From: Favolaschia claudopus
Taxonomy: Eukaryota > Basidiomycota > Agaricomycetes > Agaricales > Mycenaceae
Reading direction: 5' to 3'
NCBI GenBank assembly: GCA_037176885.1
Contig: JAWWNJ010000181.1
Coordinates: 186,001 to 250,000 of the forward strand
DNA length: 64,000 bases
A program made the position numbers and the translations under genes. Each line of letters begins with the position of its first letter. Position 1 is the stretch's first letter. Of the stretch, positions 1 through 11,674 are shown in pieces. The notes beneath the pieces were generated by a model. It made no database searches, had not been told where the DNA came from, and saw nothing but the letters and a program-made list of their open reading frames with translations.

Positions 1-1330
1 CAATAAAAACACGTGATAGTGTAACACGTTCTTTTCTTTTGAACCCACCTCTTGGTAAATGGCTCGCGAATTAATCCACCCGCACTTGTCTATGTTCAGT
101 ATGCTGGATATCCTTGATGATGTATGTATGTTCCAGCACTGAGCCCCGCGTGGAAGTGATTGATGTTCAATAGAGCCGTGAACCTGAATACCACGTAAGT
201 AGCTAGCGTGGTCAGGATTGCAATGCAGGAAACTAACAGCTCATCCCTAAGTCTGTCAGCTTTGTGTTGAAGACCAGAAATGTCCTCAACCCGAGAGCCG
301 TGAAAGCATATCGGGAGCAAAGTTTGATTGAAACACCTGAGTCCACAGAAATAAATTCCTCATGAGGTCTGTGCTTAATTCTCCCACATCATGTCCTATA
401 CATGGACAAACAAACACAGACATAGATTCTGCCTCATTGCAATGGTGACTCCGAGGCAGCAGCTTATGAAAAGAAGAACTCAGAGGCCAAGAATACAGAA
501 CAATAGCGTGGTCATTCAAGAGGTGGCCAAACAAAGAAGAGAAGATATATAACTAATCTATTTATATAAGATCAGATATGTAACAGGCCTTCACCAGGCC
601 CCAACATCAGTTGCTAGCTCTTTTTCTCTAGGGCTAACAGCTAGATCTGAAATAGCTGCATCTATATTGTGGTGTGGAGTAATTGCCTGAGGAGGAAGAT
701 CCAACTGCTGCTGAAGGTCTTGATTTATAGCAGCCTGAGTATTTTGATTATTCCGCTGTTTACAGGTTCGATGGTCTGCAAAGTCAGCTGCAAGTTTATA
801 GTGGCTGCCAGTTTACAGTACAGTTGGCTAGGATCATCTGGACATGGTTCTCTTGCAACCAGTCTGCGAGGTTGAGCTGGTTGAGCATTTCCCTGTGGTG
901 CTGTCTGTACTATAGTGTAAGGGCAACCTTAAGGACCCGAGATATCTCGAGGGTCTAGCAAGGGAGAATCCGAAGATCACAGTGCACCTAGCGAGGGAGA
1001 ATCCGAAGAGAAGAAAGGCTGAGGATTCCCACGCTAGGTGCAGTAAACATATAGTAACTAGTTCCCACAAGCTCGGAGCAATCGGCAATGATCCCGGGCC
1101 AAGTCACATGCCTTACTCCACGATGACATAGGGCTTTAGGGATTTGACAGGAAAGTGGGAAATCTGCAGGAGGCCTGCGTCATAGGTTCAAATGCTCAAG
1201 GTACAAGATCTGGTGGAGGGACCTGTTTGAATAGATTTTGATTCCACTGTGTTTCCTCTTTGAATTACAGCTGTTTTACGGTACAGTCTTGTACCCTGTA
1301 ATGGGACAATCAAATCTTTAGTCAGCTCTT
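1..1330. other. No confident gene; weak minus-strand frames and one stem-loop
   Basis: I recognise no gene here. Minus-strand frames between 534 and 96 include one hydrophobic stretch that could be a membrane segment (roughly 170-250), so this may be the remnant of a membrane-protein gene; support is weak. An 11-bp inverted repeat (TGCACCTAGCG at 983-993, complement at 1032-1042) brackets a short spacer that repeats the phrase GAGGGAGAATCCGAAG seen just upstream. A candidate Harbinger left terminus lies near 1398 (TTAGGATAAGAGTCCGTTC). Confidence 0.4.
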
Positions 1331-1537
1331 ACCCTAAAGTGTGACAATTTCTACCAAAAATGACTGGGCCGATCACAAAAACAGGCCCAAAAGAGTGTTA
1401 GGATAAGAGTCCGTTCGGACCATCCTGACAACAGGATCAGGAAGCAGGAAGCAGGATCGGCGGAGCGGTCCGATCATTCCCGAGATCGATTGATAACGAT
1501 AATTAGGCTAGATAAATCGTAGATAAGAATAGATACA

Positions 1538-2851
1538 GTGTTTCTGCCCTCTTTCTCGCTCGTTTCAACTCTACCCATGCATCCTACCATCCGGGATGTT
1601 ACTATACACCGGATCCACAGCGCTGCCAACATTATACGGCTTGTTACCCTCCTATGCTTCCTCTATTCTAGCAGCTGGTACTGGGCTCAACCATATCATA
1701 CCTCGAAGCTCACTGGGCAGGAATGGGTCGAAGAGTTGATGCGCGGACACCCAGAAAGAATCTACAATGAGCTGGGTGTTCATCTGCATGTTTTTGTTAT
1801 GCTCTTGATGGAATTGCGAGGGCTTGGATATGGCGACGAGTCCAAATATGTCTCGCTGGAGGAGCAGCTAGCAATCTTCTTGTATATATGTCGCACCGGC
1901 CTTGGCTGTCGTCATGTTGGTGAGCGGTTTCAACGATCCAACGAGACAATCACCAAGTTGGTTCAATTTTATTCGTATATTAATTTGAAATCTGATGCAC
2001 GAAAGATGCTTTCGCAAAATGGTTTTTGTTTTTTCGGCAAGCACGTTTTACAACAAATATGTGACACTGCCTACATCCCGAGACCCTGCGGCTTCATACT
2101 TGCGCAACAATCCCAAATTCTGGCCTTTCTTCGACAAGTGTTTGGGCGCGATGGATGGATCACATATTGCGTGCACGGCTAGCGAGGATGATCGATCCAA
2201 TGCTCGGAGTCGTAAAAGTTTTCTATCCCAGAATGTCCTTGCTGTGTGCAGCTTTGGCTTTCACTTCGTTTACATCCTTTCCGGGTGGGAAGGCTCTGTC
2301 ACAGATGCTTTTTTGTATGCAGATGCCTGCATCAAAGACTTCCCAATTCCAGATGGGTTTTTCTACCTCGGTGATGCGGGCTTTCCGCTCAGGCCAAGGT
2401 TCTTGTCCCTTATCGTAATGTTCGCTACCATCTGCGAGAATGGGCAAAAGGCAAAACTCGGTACATCTTTCTCTTCCAAATTAAACCTAACTTCTCAATT
2501 CCCAACTACCGCAGCCCCCAGAATGCACAAGAACTTTTTAACCTCCGTCATGCACAGGCACGGAATATCATCGAGCGGATCTTTGGTCGACCCCGCAAAC
2601 TGTGGCAGAACTTCGACTCCAAGGCGAGCTTGCTACTGAGCGCCGCACAACTGAAGAGTCAGAGGCAGGGGTTCAACTGCGAGAGCGGAATGTGGGCACA
2701 ATACCTTCAAACTTTGGATGAGCGTGGGGAGGATGATGAGGATTCCGATTTTGGTGACGAGGAAGCAGATGGCGAGGATGGGGAAGGAAATGAGTCTGGT
2801 TTGGAGGATGGAGACATGGATGACGATGAGGATCCAATGCAAATTGATTAG
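1538..2851 (+). pseudogene. PIF/Harbinger (HARBI1-like, DDE_Tnp_4) transposase, frameshifted
   Basis: This encodes a Harbinger-type DDE transposase, which would cut and paste its own element. Reading through two introns (1957-2005, 49 bp; 2461-2514, 54 bp; both GT-AG) gives a helix-turn-helix-like region with the family phrase VSLEEQLAIFLY followed by HVGERFQRSNETI, then the catalytic block: GAMDGSHI (first Asp, near 2150), SGWEGSVTDAF (second Asp, near 2300), YLGDAGFP (near 2365) and NIIERIFGRPRK (Glu, near 2570). The tail is very acidic (Asp/Glu-rich, 2720-2845). The catalytic residues survive, but one base is missing near 2386-2391: GDAGFPL is in one frame and VLVPYRNVRYHLREW in another, so the copy is probably dead. 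The start at 1538 or 1577 is uncertain. The stop codon (2849-2851) directly abuts the stop of the partner gene on the other strand. Confidence 0.85.
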
Positions 2852-3602
2852 TTACTCCAAGTCTACGTTGGCCTCTACATCGGCCATATTTTTGTAATAA
2901 TCGGGAGAATACCCCAATTTCATCGAAACCCAAGTCTTTCGCTCTCTCTCCCCTGCCCGTGCCCATGCCATGTACTCATCAGCCAATTGTCCGTCCCCAA
3001 CCAAGCTCCCGAGTTTAATGCGGTCAGGAAGATCGAGCCAAGATTCCTTTGCAACAAGTGCAAGTGCATGGCTGCGACGTTCCGGACTCGAATTTGTATT
3101 AGAGGCATTCAAGGCATCCGTGAGACCGCCCGTAGCCTTACTGAAATGAACACCAAATTCGTCGACAGACCGCATGTGTGTCGGTTTCCGCTTTTCTCGT
3201 AGAAGCAGTGTCGGATTTCGACGCTGCAGCACGACGCTTAGCGAGGGAAGTAGCTGGCGTAGAGGGGATGCTGGACGCGGATCTCTGCGAGCTCACCAAT
3301 GCCCCGCCGACGATTGGAGAGCTAGCCGAGTCACCGGGGGGCTGGGAGTTGTCGTTTGGCTGTGTACCGTTTTGCTCGAGCTCATGGAGATCCCAGTCGG
3401 GGGAAAGTCGGCTGCTATCGACATATGGTGGGGTATTAGAGGGAGGAGGTACAGATGGACCCGCAATCGAAGCCGAGGACGCGCCGGTGGGAGCAGAAAG
3501 AACCGCGTCGTTTCCGACAATGCCAATGCGCGGACGGAAGGAGTTGTCGCCTTTGGGTTTTGCTGGGTCGAGCTTCTCAATAGCGCGGTAAGGCAGCCAG
3601 CC
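2852..3602 (-). pseudogene. Harbinger accessory DNA-binding protein (Myb/SANT-like), truncated and frameshifted
   Basis: Harbinger elements usually carry a second gene for a Myb/SANT-like protein that helps the transposase bind DNA. This minus-strand frame converges with the transposase and ends at 2852, immediately next to its stop. The upstream part (about 3600-3210) contains LPYRAIEKLDPAKPKGDN followed by a Ser/Pro/Ala-rich linker; the C-terminal part (about 3205-2852) contains THMRSVDEFGVHF and a helical region with MAWARAGERERKTW. The two parts lie in different frames, so a 1-bp indel near 3190-3205 breaks the gene. The N-terminal SANT domain is absent: sequence beyond 3603 is the hairpin array. 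The family call rests on position plus general resemblance. Confidence 0.6.
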
Positions 3603-3635
3603 CTAAAAGGGGTGCATTCCGGGCGGGCAAGGATT

Positions 3636-3935
3636 ACTCCTTCCACTATGGGGAGGGAATCCACTCAGGCCAAGTAGGTAGACCCACTTGGCTTGAGTAG
3701 GTAATGCACTCGGCGTGAGTGGGTACCGCCTCAGACGGAGTAGGTGACCTACTTGCGAGGAGTGGGTTTCCCTACTCACCATGAGTAGATTTTGGCAATT
3801 CCTCAACTCGAATTGAGTGGGTCACCCACTCGGGCTGAGTGGGTTTACCTACTCAACGGGAGTGTGCCAACCTACTTGAGCTGAGCGGGGTATCAACTCA
3901 ATTCAAGTAGGTCAATTAAGTATATTCCGGCTACA
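3636..3935. repeat. Array of about ten imperfect hairpins built on a (C)CYACTC-n-GAGTRGGT core
   Basis: Successive units of about 20-26 bp each read as a small inverted repeat, such as CCCACTCGGGCTGAGTGGG and CTACTCACCATGAGTAG, with variable loops and short linkers. The stems vary (CACTTGG, CTCGGCG, CTACTTG) while the GAGTRGGT half stays recognisable. The array truncates the Harbinger accessory gene on its left. Two shorter related arrays lie at about 7249-7380 and 32318-32455. Confidence 0.8.
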
Positions 3936-5400
3936 TATCTACACATGTGTATGTTGATCCTACGTCCATCCCCCTTCGTAGTTGCCGTCCGTTTCGCTCG
4001 GTCCCTGTACTCCATGGGATTGAGTTGCCATTACACAAATATAGATCGACCCGCACTAACCTCGTATGCTGCGCGAAGTTCAGCCAGAACAGCTCGAGTG
4101 TGCGCCAGAGAACGCCGATTTTTTTGGATAATATGAGTTCGGAATAAAAGAGAAGAACGTCGAACATACCAGATCAAAGCATTTGCGGCATCACGAACAG
4201 TTCCAACGAAACATGCACTGAGAACAGAGTCACAATGTGTGTGGAAACGATCAAAGGAGGATGACACTGACATGGCTGTGACTTGAAGAAAATTCGCCAG
4301 GTTGGCGATAAGCGTGAACAACGGGAATACATATGGAGACTTGTATCTGCAACAAAATGAACAAGCGAAGCGGGGGGTTATTAGACTCCAACGTACCGGC
4401 GTTCCTTGAACAGTCCAACCGATTTAAACTAAGATCTGGTTGAGTTTCAAAGATAAGAATACTAAAGACAAGATCCCGCACCGGTGAGTGCATTCAACTC
4501 CAACTTCTAACCACAGCCCACTGTGGATCTAAAATGGGTCAGTAATTCTTGGTTAGAAATTCAGTCTCACCTGAATATGCGCTGAACTCGGTGTCAAACC
4601 GAAGCGAAGGAACGATCTGAGCGATAGAAGAACAAAACAATTCCAGATATTCAAATATCAACTCATCTATGAAGGGTATCCAATGTGCTGCACGGAACAA
4701 TTATTGAAGGCGGCAACGTAGCGTTGCTCGGAGCTGCCGATCAGACACTAAAATTGACACGAATAAGCACATCATCACGGTGCGAACGAGATAGTACTTA
4801 TAGAAAATATACATACTGAGTAGAAGGTGAACGTGTGGCGTCCATAATAGCATAGCAATCTTCCACATAGTTAGGTGGGCAAGGATACGAGCGCTAGGAA
4901 GCCGGAGGGGGTCAGTGACGTTATTGGCAGACGAATCGCAAACCCAGCTGAGTCGGTGATGAACGATGACCTAGATAGCGGCCATATTGAACGGTGGTCA
5001 TAGAGAGCATCTAACCTACTACTCACCAATCAAATCTTGTTATTCTCGCGTCACATGTCTGACAGTGACTACACTAGGTGACGAACTATCGCAATTAAGT
5101 CGACGGTTAACAGGAGAATCAATGCTGACACTCGGGATAGGCAACAAAGAAGGTTTGTTGTTGAAAGAGATTCAGCTTCTGAAGACCTCAGTGCGTATCC
5201 GTTAGTCAAAAATACGGTCGGGGACGGCCACAAACGGATAAACTCACATTGGACGGCCAAGGAAGAGCTCTGCTTGAACAGCTTGAGCGTATTCAGAGAT
5301 AGAGCACGAAGCTCACTGTTGGTTTACGTAGAGTGAGCAGAACGAAGTCCGAAAGACGAAGTAAAACTCTGGACGGTATGGAATAAATAATACCCGAGAA
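3936..5400 (-). other. Possible decayed multi-exon membrane-protein gene (minus strand)
   Basis: No family is recognised. On the minus strand, frames between about 5000 and 3990 contain hydrophobic stretches and plausible splice sites, for example a donor GTGAGACTG with acceptor CCATTTTAG near 4570-4530 and donors GTATGTTCG near 4170 and GTATGTATA near 4815. One frame (4321-4031) reads FTLIANLANFLQV followed by a charged tail. No continuous reading could be assembled, so this is either a small gene with several introns or a pseudogene. Confidence 0.3.
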
Positions 5401-7040
5401 TGCCGTTATCAACAGCAGCTGTCAGCGTATCGTGTTGCGAAGTGAGCGGGAGGTCGAGGGAGTATGGGATGAAACATACAAACGGGCAGGGCGGGGACCC
5501 AGCATCGACAGTGGGAGGGGTGATGGAGGTGGGCGGCGCAGGCTGTGTGGTCGAGGCAGAGGGTGAGGGAATCGTGCTAAAAGGAGCTCGTCAGCTCAGA
5601 CATTAACAGGGAAGGGATAGCGACGCACGTTTGTCGGCGGCGTGGATAGAGCCGGTGATGGGGAACGTGTGGCGGATGGCACAAGTCAAAAGAGCGGGGC
5701 AGCGGATATCGAGTTAGGAGAGTTGGCGAAAGCGACACGGGGGCAGTTGGCGTTGAGAACGGGTAATTAGCGTCAGCGCTGAATTAGGGACCGTTGGCGG
5801 TGGCGACGGGACAGCGAGTCGGTGGGTGTAGGTTGCTGAGTTGGTGGGAAGGAAAGGGTGGCGGAGGGGGAAAAGCAAATTGAATTGCGTTAGCGCGCTT
5901 AACAAAGGAAGAAATGGAATCACACGCACATTCGTCGCCGTCTGAGCTCCGTCGCTGAGGCATCGGGAAACGGTGGTGGGCAGGCGGAGGAGGAGACAGG
6001 TGTGCGAGAGGAGTTGAATGTAGCTGATGGGGGAAGGTGACAAGGAGGGAAGACGTGTTGTCAGCGTTGAGCTGTATGGTGGGCAGATGGAGCTGAAGGC
6101 GCCGAGTGAGGTGGGTCAGAGATCTGGGATGAATAGAAGAAACACGCGCCTTCAGTCGGAATATATGGTTCGTACGAAGTGTAAAGCACACCAAAGTCAT
6201 TTCTGTGCATTAATTCGCGTCAGTTATCGACGGTCTTTGTGCAAAGCTCGAAGAAACACCTCACGACCATCATGTTCCTCGTGCGAGTCGAAGAGAGGCG
6301 GAAGGAGAGAGCTGGCAAGGTTGAGAGAGGTAAGAAAGGTTTCATAGTCGTCGGAGTACTCGCCGAAGACAATGCGGCGATGTTGGTCGGAGACGTAATC
6401 AGCCTGAAAGGCCGATATTTGGGCGTAATCCAGAGTTTTCGGCGGCTTAGAACGTGTTATTAGCCCTTATAAGTTGTCCTGTATCGTATGCGGGCGCGTA
6501 GAGGCACGGGACGGCGCGGGACAAGCCAGAAGATGAAGGAAGAGGGAAAGGAGCGATGTGTTACATGTCACACAGTAACACATCACATGACTGACGCGTC
6601 GCGTTTTTTCCGCTAAGTCCGAAAGTCGCGTTTCGAGCGACTCGGCCGAAAATTCTCAAAAATTCAGATAAATTCCAAAATTATTTGTCCGCTAGGCTGA
6701 TAGGTCATGATCAGTTATTTCTGCTACGAGTGAGTATACACAGTACCCTATCTCGCAACTCGGTCTTGACTTGGTCAAATTTCAGGTTTCAACAAATCGA
6801 AACGGTGGCAAGTGGCAAACCAATACTTACCCTCACAGTGTGAGCTAGGCCTGGTATGGTGCTCTGCTCATTCACTAAGTTCATACATGAGCAGACCGTT
6901 CAGTCCTAAGGGAAGCTTCAATGATCACGCTGCAAGTTGAACCTTGGGAGAAATGCTGTCCGATTGCCGATACGGCACGAAATTAGTCTTCAACACTTAT
7001 AATTGACTCATAAGCAGTGGGCGACGTGCGCTGACTCGGA
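5401..7040. other. No recognised gene
   Basis: Open frames here are low-complexity (Pro/Ser/His-rich on the minus strand at 6200-5784) and resemble no family I know. A short palindrome around GTGTTAC/GTAACAC sits at 6557-6585. Confidence 0.4.
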
Positions 7041-7046
7041 TAGGGA

Positions 7047-7380
7047 CTAGGTAAGAGATCTAATCAGTGTGTGGACAACACAAGGCCTGAGTTTAAGCTG
7101 GAAGCTCATAAGTATGATCATCAACGTCCACAATAACTTGTCATATGTGTGGGCCCCGAACCGGCGCAGCATCACATCTGATCGCTTGAATAGTGCCGGA
7201 TAGGCCAGCATCAGCTCGGAGGTCATGCCGGTCGATTTTCGGAAATCCACTCACGGTGAGTAGATTTGTGCCGAGCAGGTTTGGCATACTCACGTTGAGC
7301 AGGTCAAAACCTACTCGGACGCGGACCCACTCATGCCGAGTAGGGAATTCTCGGACTGAGTGGGTCCCTACTCAGACCAA
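7047..7380 (-). repeat. Dispersed repeat: short coding-like segment plus hairpin array, inverted copy at 32318-32600
   Basis: From about 7120 to 7372 this matches the reverse complement of 32318-32580. Shared landmarks are CAGCATCAGCT/CAGCATCAGCT, ATGCCGGTC, TTTTCGGAAA and the GAGTGGGT-type hairpin units. Beyond the array the two copies share a segment with the phrase MLRR on the minus strand here and on the plus strand at 32528. The origin is unknown; it behaves as one unit of a repeat family that carries the hairpin array at one end. Confidence 0.7.
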
Positions 7381-7533
7381 GTGGGTTTTCTTCCCACAGT
7401 GCTTCCCAGACATCCTGCTCAGTCTGGGTGATGACATTTGCGCCGAAATCTTCGTCCCAAGTGCTACCGGAGCGCGTCATGAGATAGCTGACACCACGGT
7501 ATATGCCAAAAATCTATTTTACATGAGCATATA

Positions 7534-9226
7534 CTGTCGGATAGCTCATAATGCATAAGGCCCGTGGACCCCCAAACCCTATGCATTATGAGCAATATGC
7601 ATTTCTGCATAATGTCACACTAGGTGACATGCGTGATATTGTCACGAAAATACTATATATGGTAGTCCGGCGAACACCGAATCACGTGGAAGTTGCCGGG
7701 AGCCTGTCAACATTAGCTGTAATAACCGAATATGATGTATGTGGACAATGGTCCACATAGGAGGGTAAGCTTGCTTCAGTGCGAATGGGAATTCAATATC
7801 CTGAGTTGAATACGTCCAATTCATGTATGTAGCTAATCTTGCTAAATTCATTCGGGCAACATTACTGGCTCGAGCAGTTTTCGCCCGATTTGCGTAACCA
7901 ACTTATTCAGTTAATGAACCTCAGAACCGCCTCAGTAATCGCCCTCATATTCACCTTCAAAACTCTTCTGCTCCTGATGAATCTGGTTGGAGTGACTCAG
8001 CGGCCCTGTTTTTTCTGGATTATTGATTTTGACAGCTGAAGCTTATACTCACTGGATAGTGGTAAGTATATCGAAGACACTGGCAGTAGCACAAAGTCTG
8101 GTGATTTTTTTGAAGTTGCTCAAAGCATTCCCTGAGCCCCGGTACTGGTGACAAAGTGCTTGTAACTTGAGGAGACTTGTTACAAAACTTGATGCTTACT
8201 GAATTCTTTCTTCAAGTTAGTGAGCAAGCAGCCATTGAGTATGCAGTGCCAAGCATCACATCACGGTTCCTTTTTTTGGCGGGGAACGGCATCAAAAGTT
8301 GAACTCGAAACTACATTATGCCGTCATCACCATTCAACTTAAAAACAGTGTAAAACGTCTCTACAGTGCCAAGCATCACTTCTCCAACACTGCTTTTTCG
8401 GCCCAACATAAATTTTTGTGATTTATTTCTGATTTTCTAAGGAAGGAAACCGACCAAAAGAATGCGTTTGGCGTCGAGAACTCACTTTTTCCCGCGGTGT
8501 TTCACTTTTTTTCGCGTCTGGAAAAAATAAAATCATGCTTTTGGCTCTAATTTTGGATGGATTGAGGCCAGATGTGTCTAGATGTGTTCAGTAGTGATGC
8601 AGAAACCCAGAAAAAGTTGTAGCCGAGTCTGCTCTGACCTACCTGGGTGATCCGCCGAACGTTGGGGCGCCAAAGTCCGGGACGCACGTGACCTTAACCC
8701 TAGGGAATTTGATGATGGCATCAGCTATCATTAGGGTTTGTTTCACTTTTTCGGAGGTGAAAATACAAAAGCTTGTAGATGAGTGGCACTGGGAAACATT
8801 CGGCGCGCAGTCCGAAGTCACATGACAGTGACAGTGACGGCTCCCCGAAGTCCGAGGCCTCAGGCCAGGACTCCAGGACAGTGCTTACAAACCACCTGGA
8901 CGGAGATTTGTAAGCATCTGCATTCCGGAGCCCTATACCGAAGCAAGCTTCCCCATCAAGGAACTTGGCTAAATTTTGGGGTAAAAATGACACAGCTGTG
9001 TATTCAGGGTGCGGAACATGTCTAAATTGGTCCTGAGAGCGGTAAAATTCACCAAATTGTACGATTTTTGCGATTTCAAAATGCATAGATGCACTCTTCA
9101 CCCTATGCAATAGGGATTATGAGGATAATGCATAAAATCCCAGCCTACCAAGTCGGTGGACACCAAAAGTCGATGCATAATGAGGTTTATGCATTTTGAC
9201 CTCATGCATTATGAGATATCCGACTG
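7534..9226. mobile_element. 1.69-kb TA-flanked TIR element (family A, long member)
   Basis: The left end (CTGTCGGATAGCTCATAATG) and the inverted right end (CAGTCGGATATCTCATAATG) form TIRs of about 25 bp, flanked by TA at 7532-7533 and 9227-9228, as for Tc1/mariner-type elements. About 150 bp at each end matches the two halves of the 437-bp MITE at 28661-29097, including subterminal ATGCATTATGAG motifs, so this is a longer member of that family. I see no transposase in the interior. Its 8795-8960 segment has a related inverted copy at 63606-63780. Confidence 0.8.
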
Positions 9227-9355
9227 TAGCCAGAGAGGGAACATATTACGCACATCTGCCAATTTTACCCTCACTCCCTTCCCAGACTTCTTTCCGCCAA
9301 TAATAATCCGCCCATTGAGGTGATGCATGCAGGCGCGGATGACAGGGGGCTTGTA

Positions 9356-9562
9356 TGGTTGCGGACCGAACTTCGTGACAAGTCGCAGTCCCAATTTGGT
9401 AGTTGATACTGTCACGTCAGTTTTCATTGAGACATCCTGGGATTGTGTAAATAGCATTGCAAGAAGGTAATCTACAAACGTACTGGAGCAAAACTTCGAA
9501 AAAACGGGTTTTCCGTGTTTTGCACGGCAATTTCGTGCTTTTGATTGCGGATCCCTCGGACC
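9356..9562. mobile_element. Truncated family B MITE (left end only)
   Basis: It starts TGGTTGCGGACCGAAC after TA (9354-9355) and follows the other two family B copies to about 9562 (GGATCCCTCGGACC), where similarity stops. The second terminus (CCGCAACCA) is missing. Confidence 0.75.
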
Positions 9563-9720
9563 AGTGAAGATTGAAGCTTGAAGGGATATTGAAGAGAGAG
9601 ACAGTGCCAGAGGCTTCGAGCTTCCTTCTGGGGTGTCGTGAAAGACGAGGAGCTTGGAGGGGGGATGAGAGGGGGTGAGGGAAGAAGACAAGAGAGCGCG
9701 ACGTGGCAGCGGAGACAATA

Positions 9721-9916
9721 GCGAGTTTGTGCGACCCAGGTCGCTTTTCGATTGCTCAGATCTCCGCAACAACAGATACCAGGTGTGTACTCTAAGCGAC
9801 CTAGAAGAGTATTGCCCTAGGGCACTCCTAGGTCGCTGAGACTTCACGCCTGAGACTGCTCGTTGTGTAGATCTGCGGGGTTCCAAAGCGACCTGGGTCG
9901 CTTTGCACAAACCCGC
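9721..9916. mobile_element. 196-bp foldback MITE (family D), TA-flanked
   Basis: Nearly the whole element is an inverted repeat: GCGAGTTTGTGC at the left, GCACAAACCCGC at the right, with internal GACCCAGGTCGC and GCGACCTGGGTC. TA flanks both ends (9719-9720, 9917-9918). An inverted second copy lies at 60855-61052. Confidence 0.88.
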
Positions 9917-10039
9917 TAATGACAAACACCATGTCAAGCCAATGATGCCACGTCATGATGCGATGTGGGGACTTGCTCAAGCACCTCATCCGGAACCTCT
10001 CCAAATACACGGAGTCAGATCAATATGGGCAGCTTTGTG

Positions 10040-11366
10040 AGGACCTCTGACAAAGGATCCCCGACAACCACCTATGATGCCTGCCCGAGAAATTTTCGAT
10101 TCGGATAGAACATGCCCAAAAATTGCGCGCACCCTGCCCGGATTCGGATAAGAAATCGACCATCGACGACGCCACAATTTGGATAAATCATGGAGGCCGG
10201 GGGCCAAGGCTGGTTCAGATTCAGATAAAAGATACCCGAGACTCCTCGGACACAAGTTTCACCACTGACTCTCACCAAATTGGGCCAACTTCGAGGTCAA
10301 TCAGGTACAATCTGACGAATTTCCCACCAAAGACACATCTTCTACCTATTTCGGGGAACTTTCGGGAATCAGGTGCCGCAAAATTCGGCAAGCGCACCAC
10401 AGAAAGCGAAGATCAGCATTCAAGCTACATAAGTCATAACAAGCTTCCGCATTACTCAAAGGAGCTAGAGGAGCCACCCAGACGCGTCAAGAGATAAATT
10501 GCGAATTTTTACGATTTTAGCCGATTTTTTGAGGCCTGGTTCACCGTCCGGATAAAGCATCGACCTCTTGGAAGGCCTGGTTCGGATTCGGATAAGATCT
10601 TCCCCATTTGGGGTCCGGATAAGATGTCCCAAATCCCAGATTTTTTGGGGCAGGCATCATAGGTGAATGTCAGAGGTCCTTCTGACAATCACCCGATAGT
10701 TCTAACTTCCTCATGCGCATCGGAATTTTTAGGTGAGCAGTCAGAGAGGTGCCACAATATATTGGGTATTTACACCCTTTTCTTGCTTGAAATTACTCTC
10801 AACAGACTGCCTTAGGGTATTGGTGAATATTCAAACATGTTTTGTATTTCTCCTGCGTCAGGGAACACTATTTAGAGGAAAAGGAGTGGTTGAGGAGGAG
10901 GCACCTTCCAAATGCGGTAATACCGGTTGTAGGATCACCGAATTCTGGCAGCGTTGCCGACCACCACTGATTACCACCGAATTGAGGCAACTTCGAGGTC
11001 AATCAAGGACAATCTGATGAATTTTGCACCGAAGACGCATTTTCTACCTATTTCGGGGAACTTTCGGAAATCAGGGACTGGCAAGCGCACCTCAGCAAGC
11101 GAAGAACTGCATTCGAACTACATAACAAGCTTTCGCATTACTCAAAAGAGGTAGAGGGGCCACCTAAACGCGTGATGAGATAAATTGCGAATTTTTGCGA
11201 TTTTAGCTGATTTTTTTAGGGCTGGTTCAGCGTCCGGATAAAACATCGACCTCCTGGAAGGCCTGGTTTGGATTCGGATGAGATCTTCCCCATTTGGGGT
11301 CCGGATAAGATGTCCCAAATCCCAGATTTTTCGGGGCAGGCATCATAGGTGATTGTCAGAGGTCCT
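10040..11366. mobile_element. 1.33-kb TIR element with 8-bp TSD (hAT-like size), internally duplicated
   Basis: The ends are AGGACCTCTGACA and TGTCAGAGGTCCT-type inverted repeats that continue into CACCTATGATGCCTGCCC. The flanks are GCTTTGTG at 10032-10039 and 11367-11374, an 8-bp duplication as for hAT and some other superfamilies. About 420 bp of the right end occurs twice as direct repeats (about 10262-10681 and 10953-11366), so the element looks like one copy plus a partial second copy. It contains no transposase frame that I recognise. Confidence 0.8.
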
Positions 11367-11674
11367 GCTTTGTGGTACTCAAAACTATGTATTGTAATGC
11401 CGGTGCCCGGCTTACAGAAAAGGGGGAGCTTGCGCTAATTCCGTCCAGCCTGAACAGAAATGATCTTGTGAGAGGCAAAGTTTCGTTAAATCAGCCTTAC
11501 ATACACAACTCAAGCCATACTTCTTGTCTTAGTGCCGAAGTCCCGGTAAAACCTGCTATGTACCATAGAGCTGAATTCAGGAATTTGTGCAATTTTGACT
11601 GCTGCCCAGGCTAATGGTTCTGATTTTTTTTGGGGGGGAATGGAATTGATGGGTGTGAACTGAAGTTGATGGTA

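Noticed and set aside
3636..3935. CRISPR-like array
   Set aside because: Units are contiguous degenerate hairpins without constant repeats or unique spacers, in a fungal context.
9209..9937. 242-aa minus-strand open frame as a gene
   Set aside because: It runs through a family A end, a family B fragment and a family D MITE, so it is chance coding across repeats.
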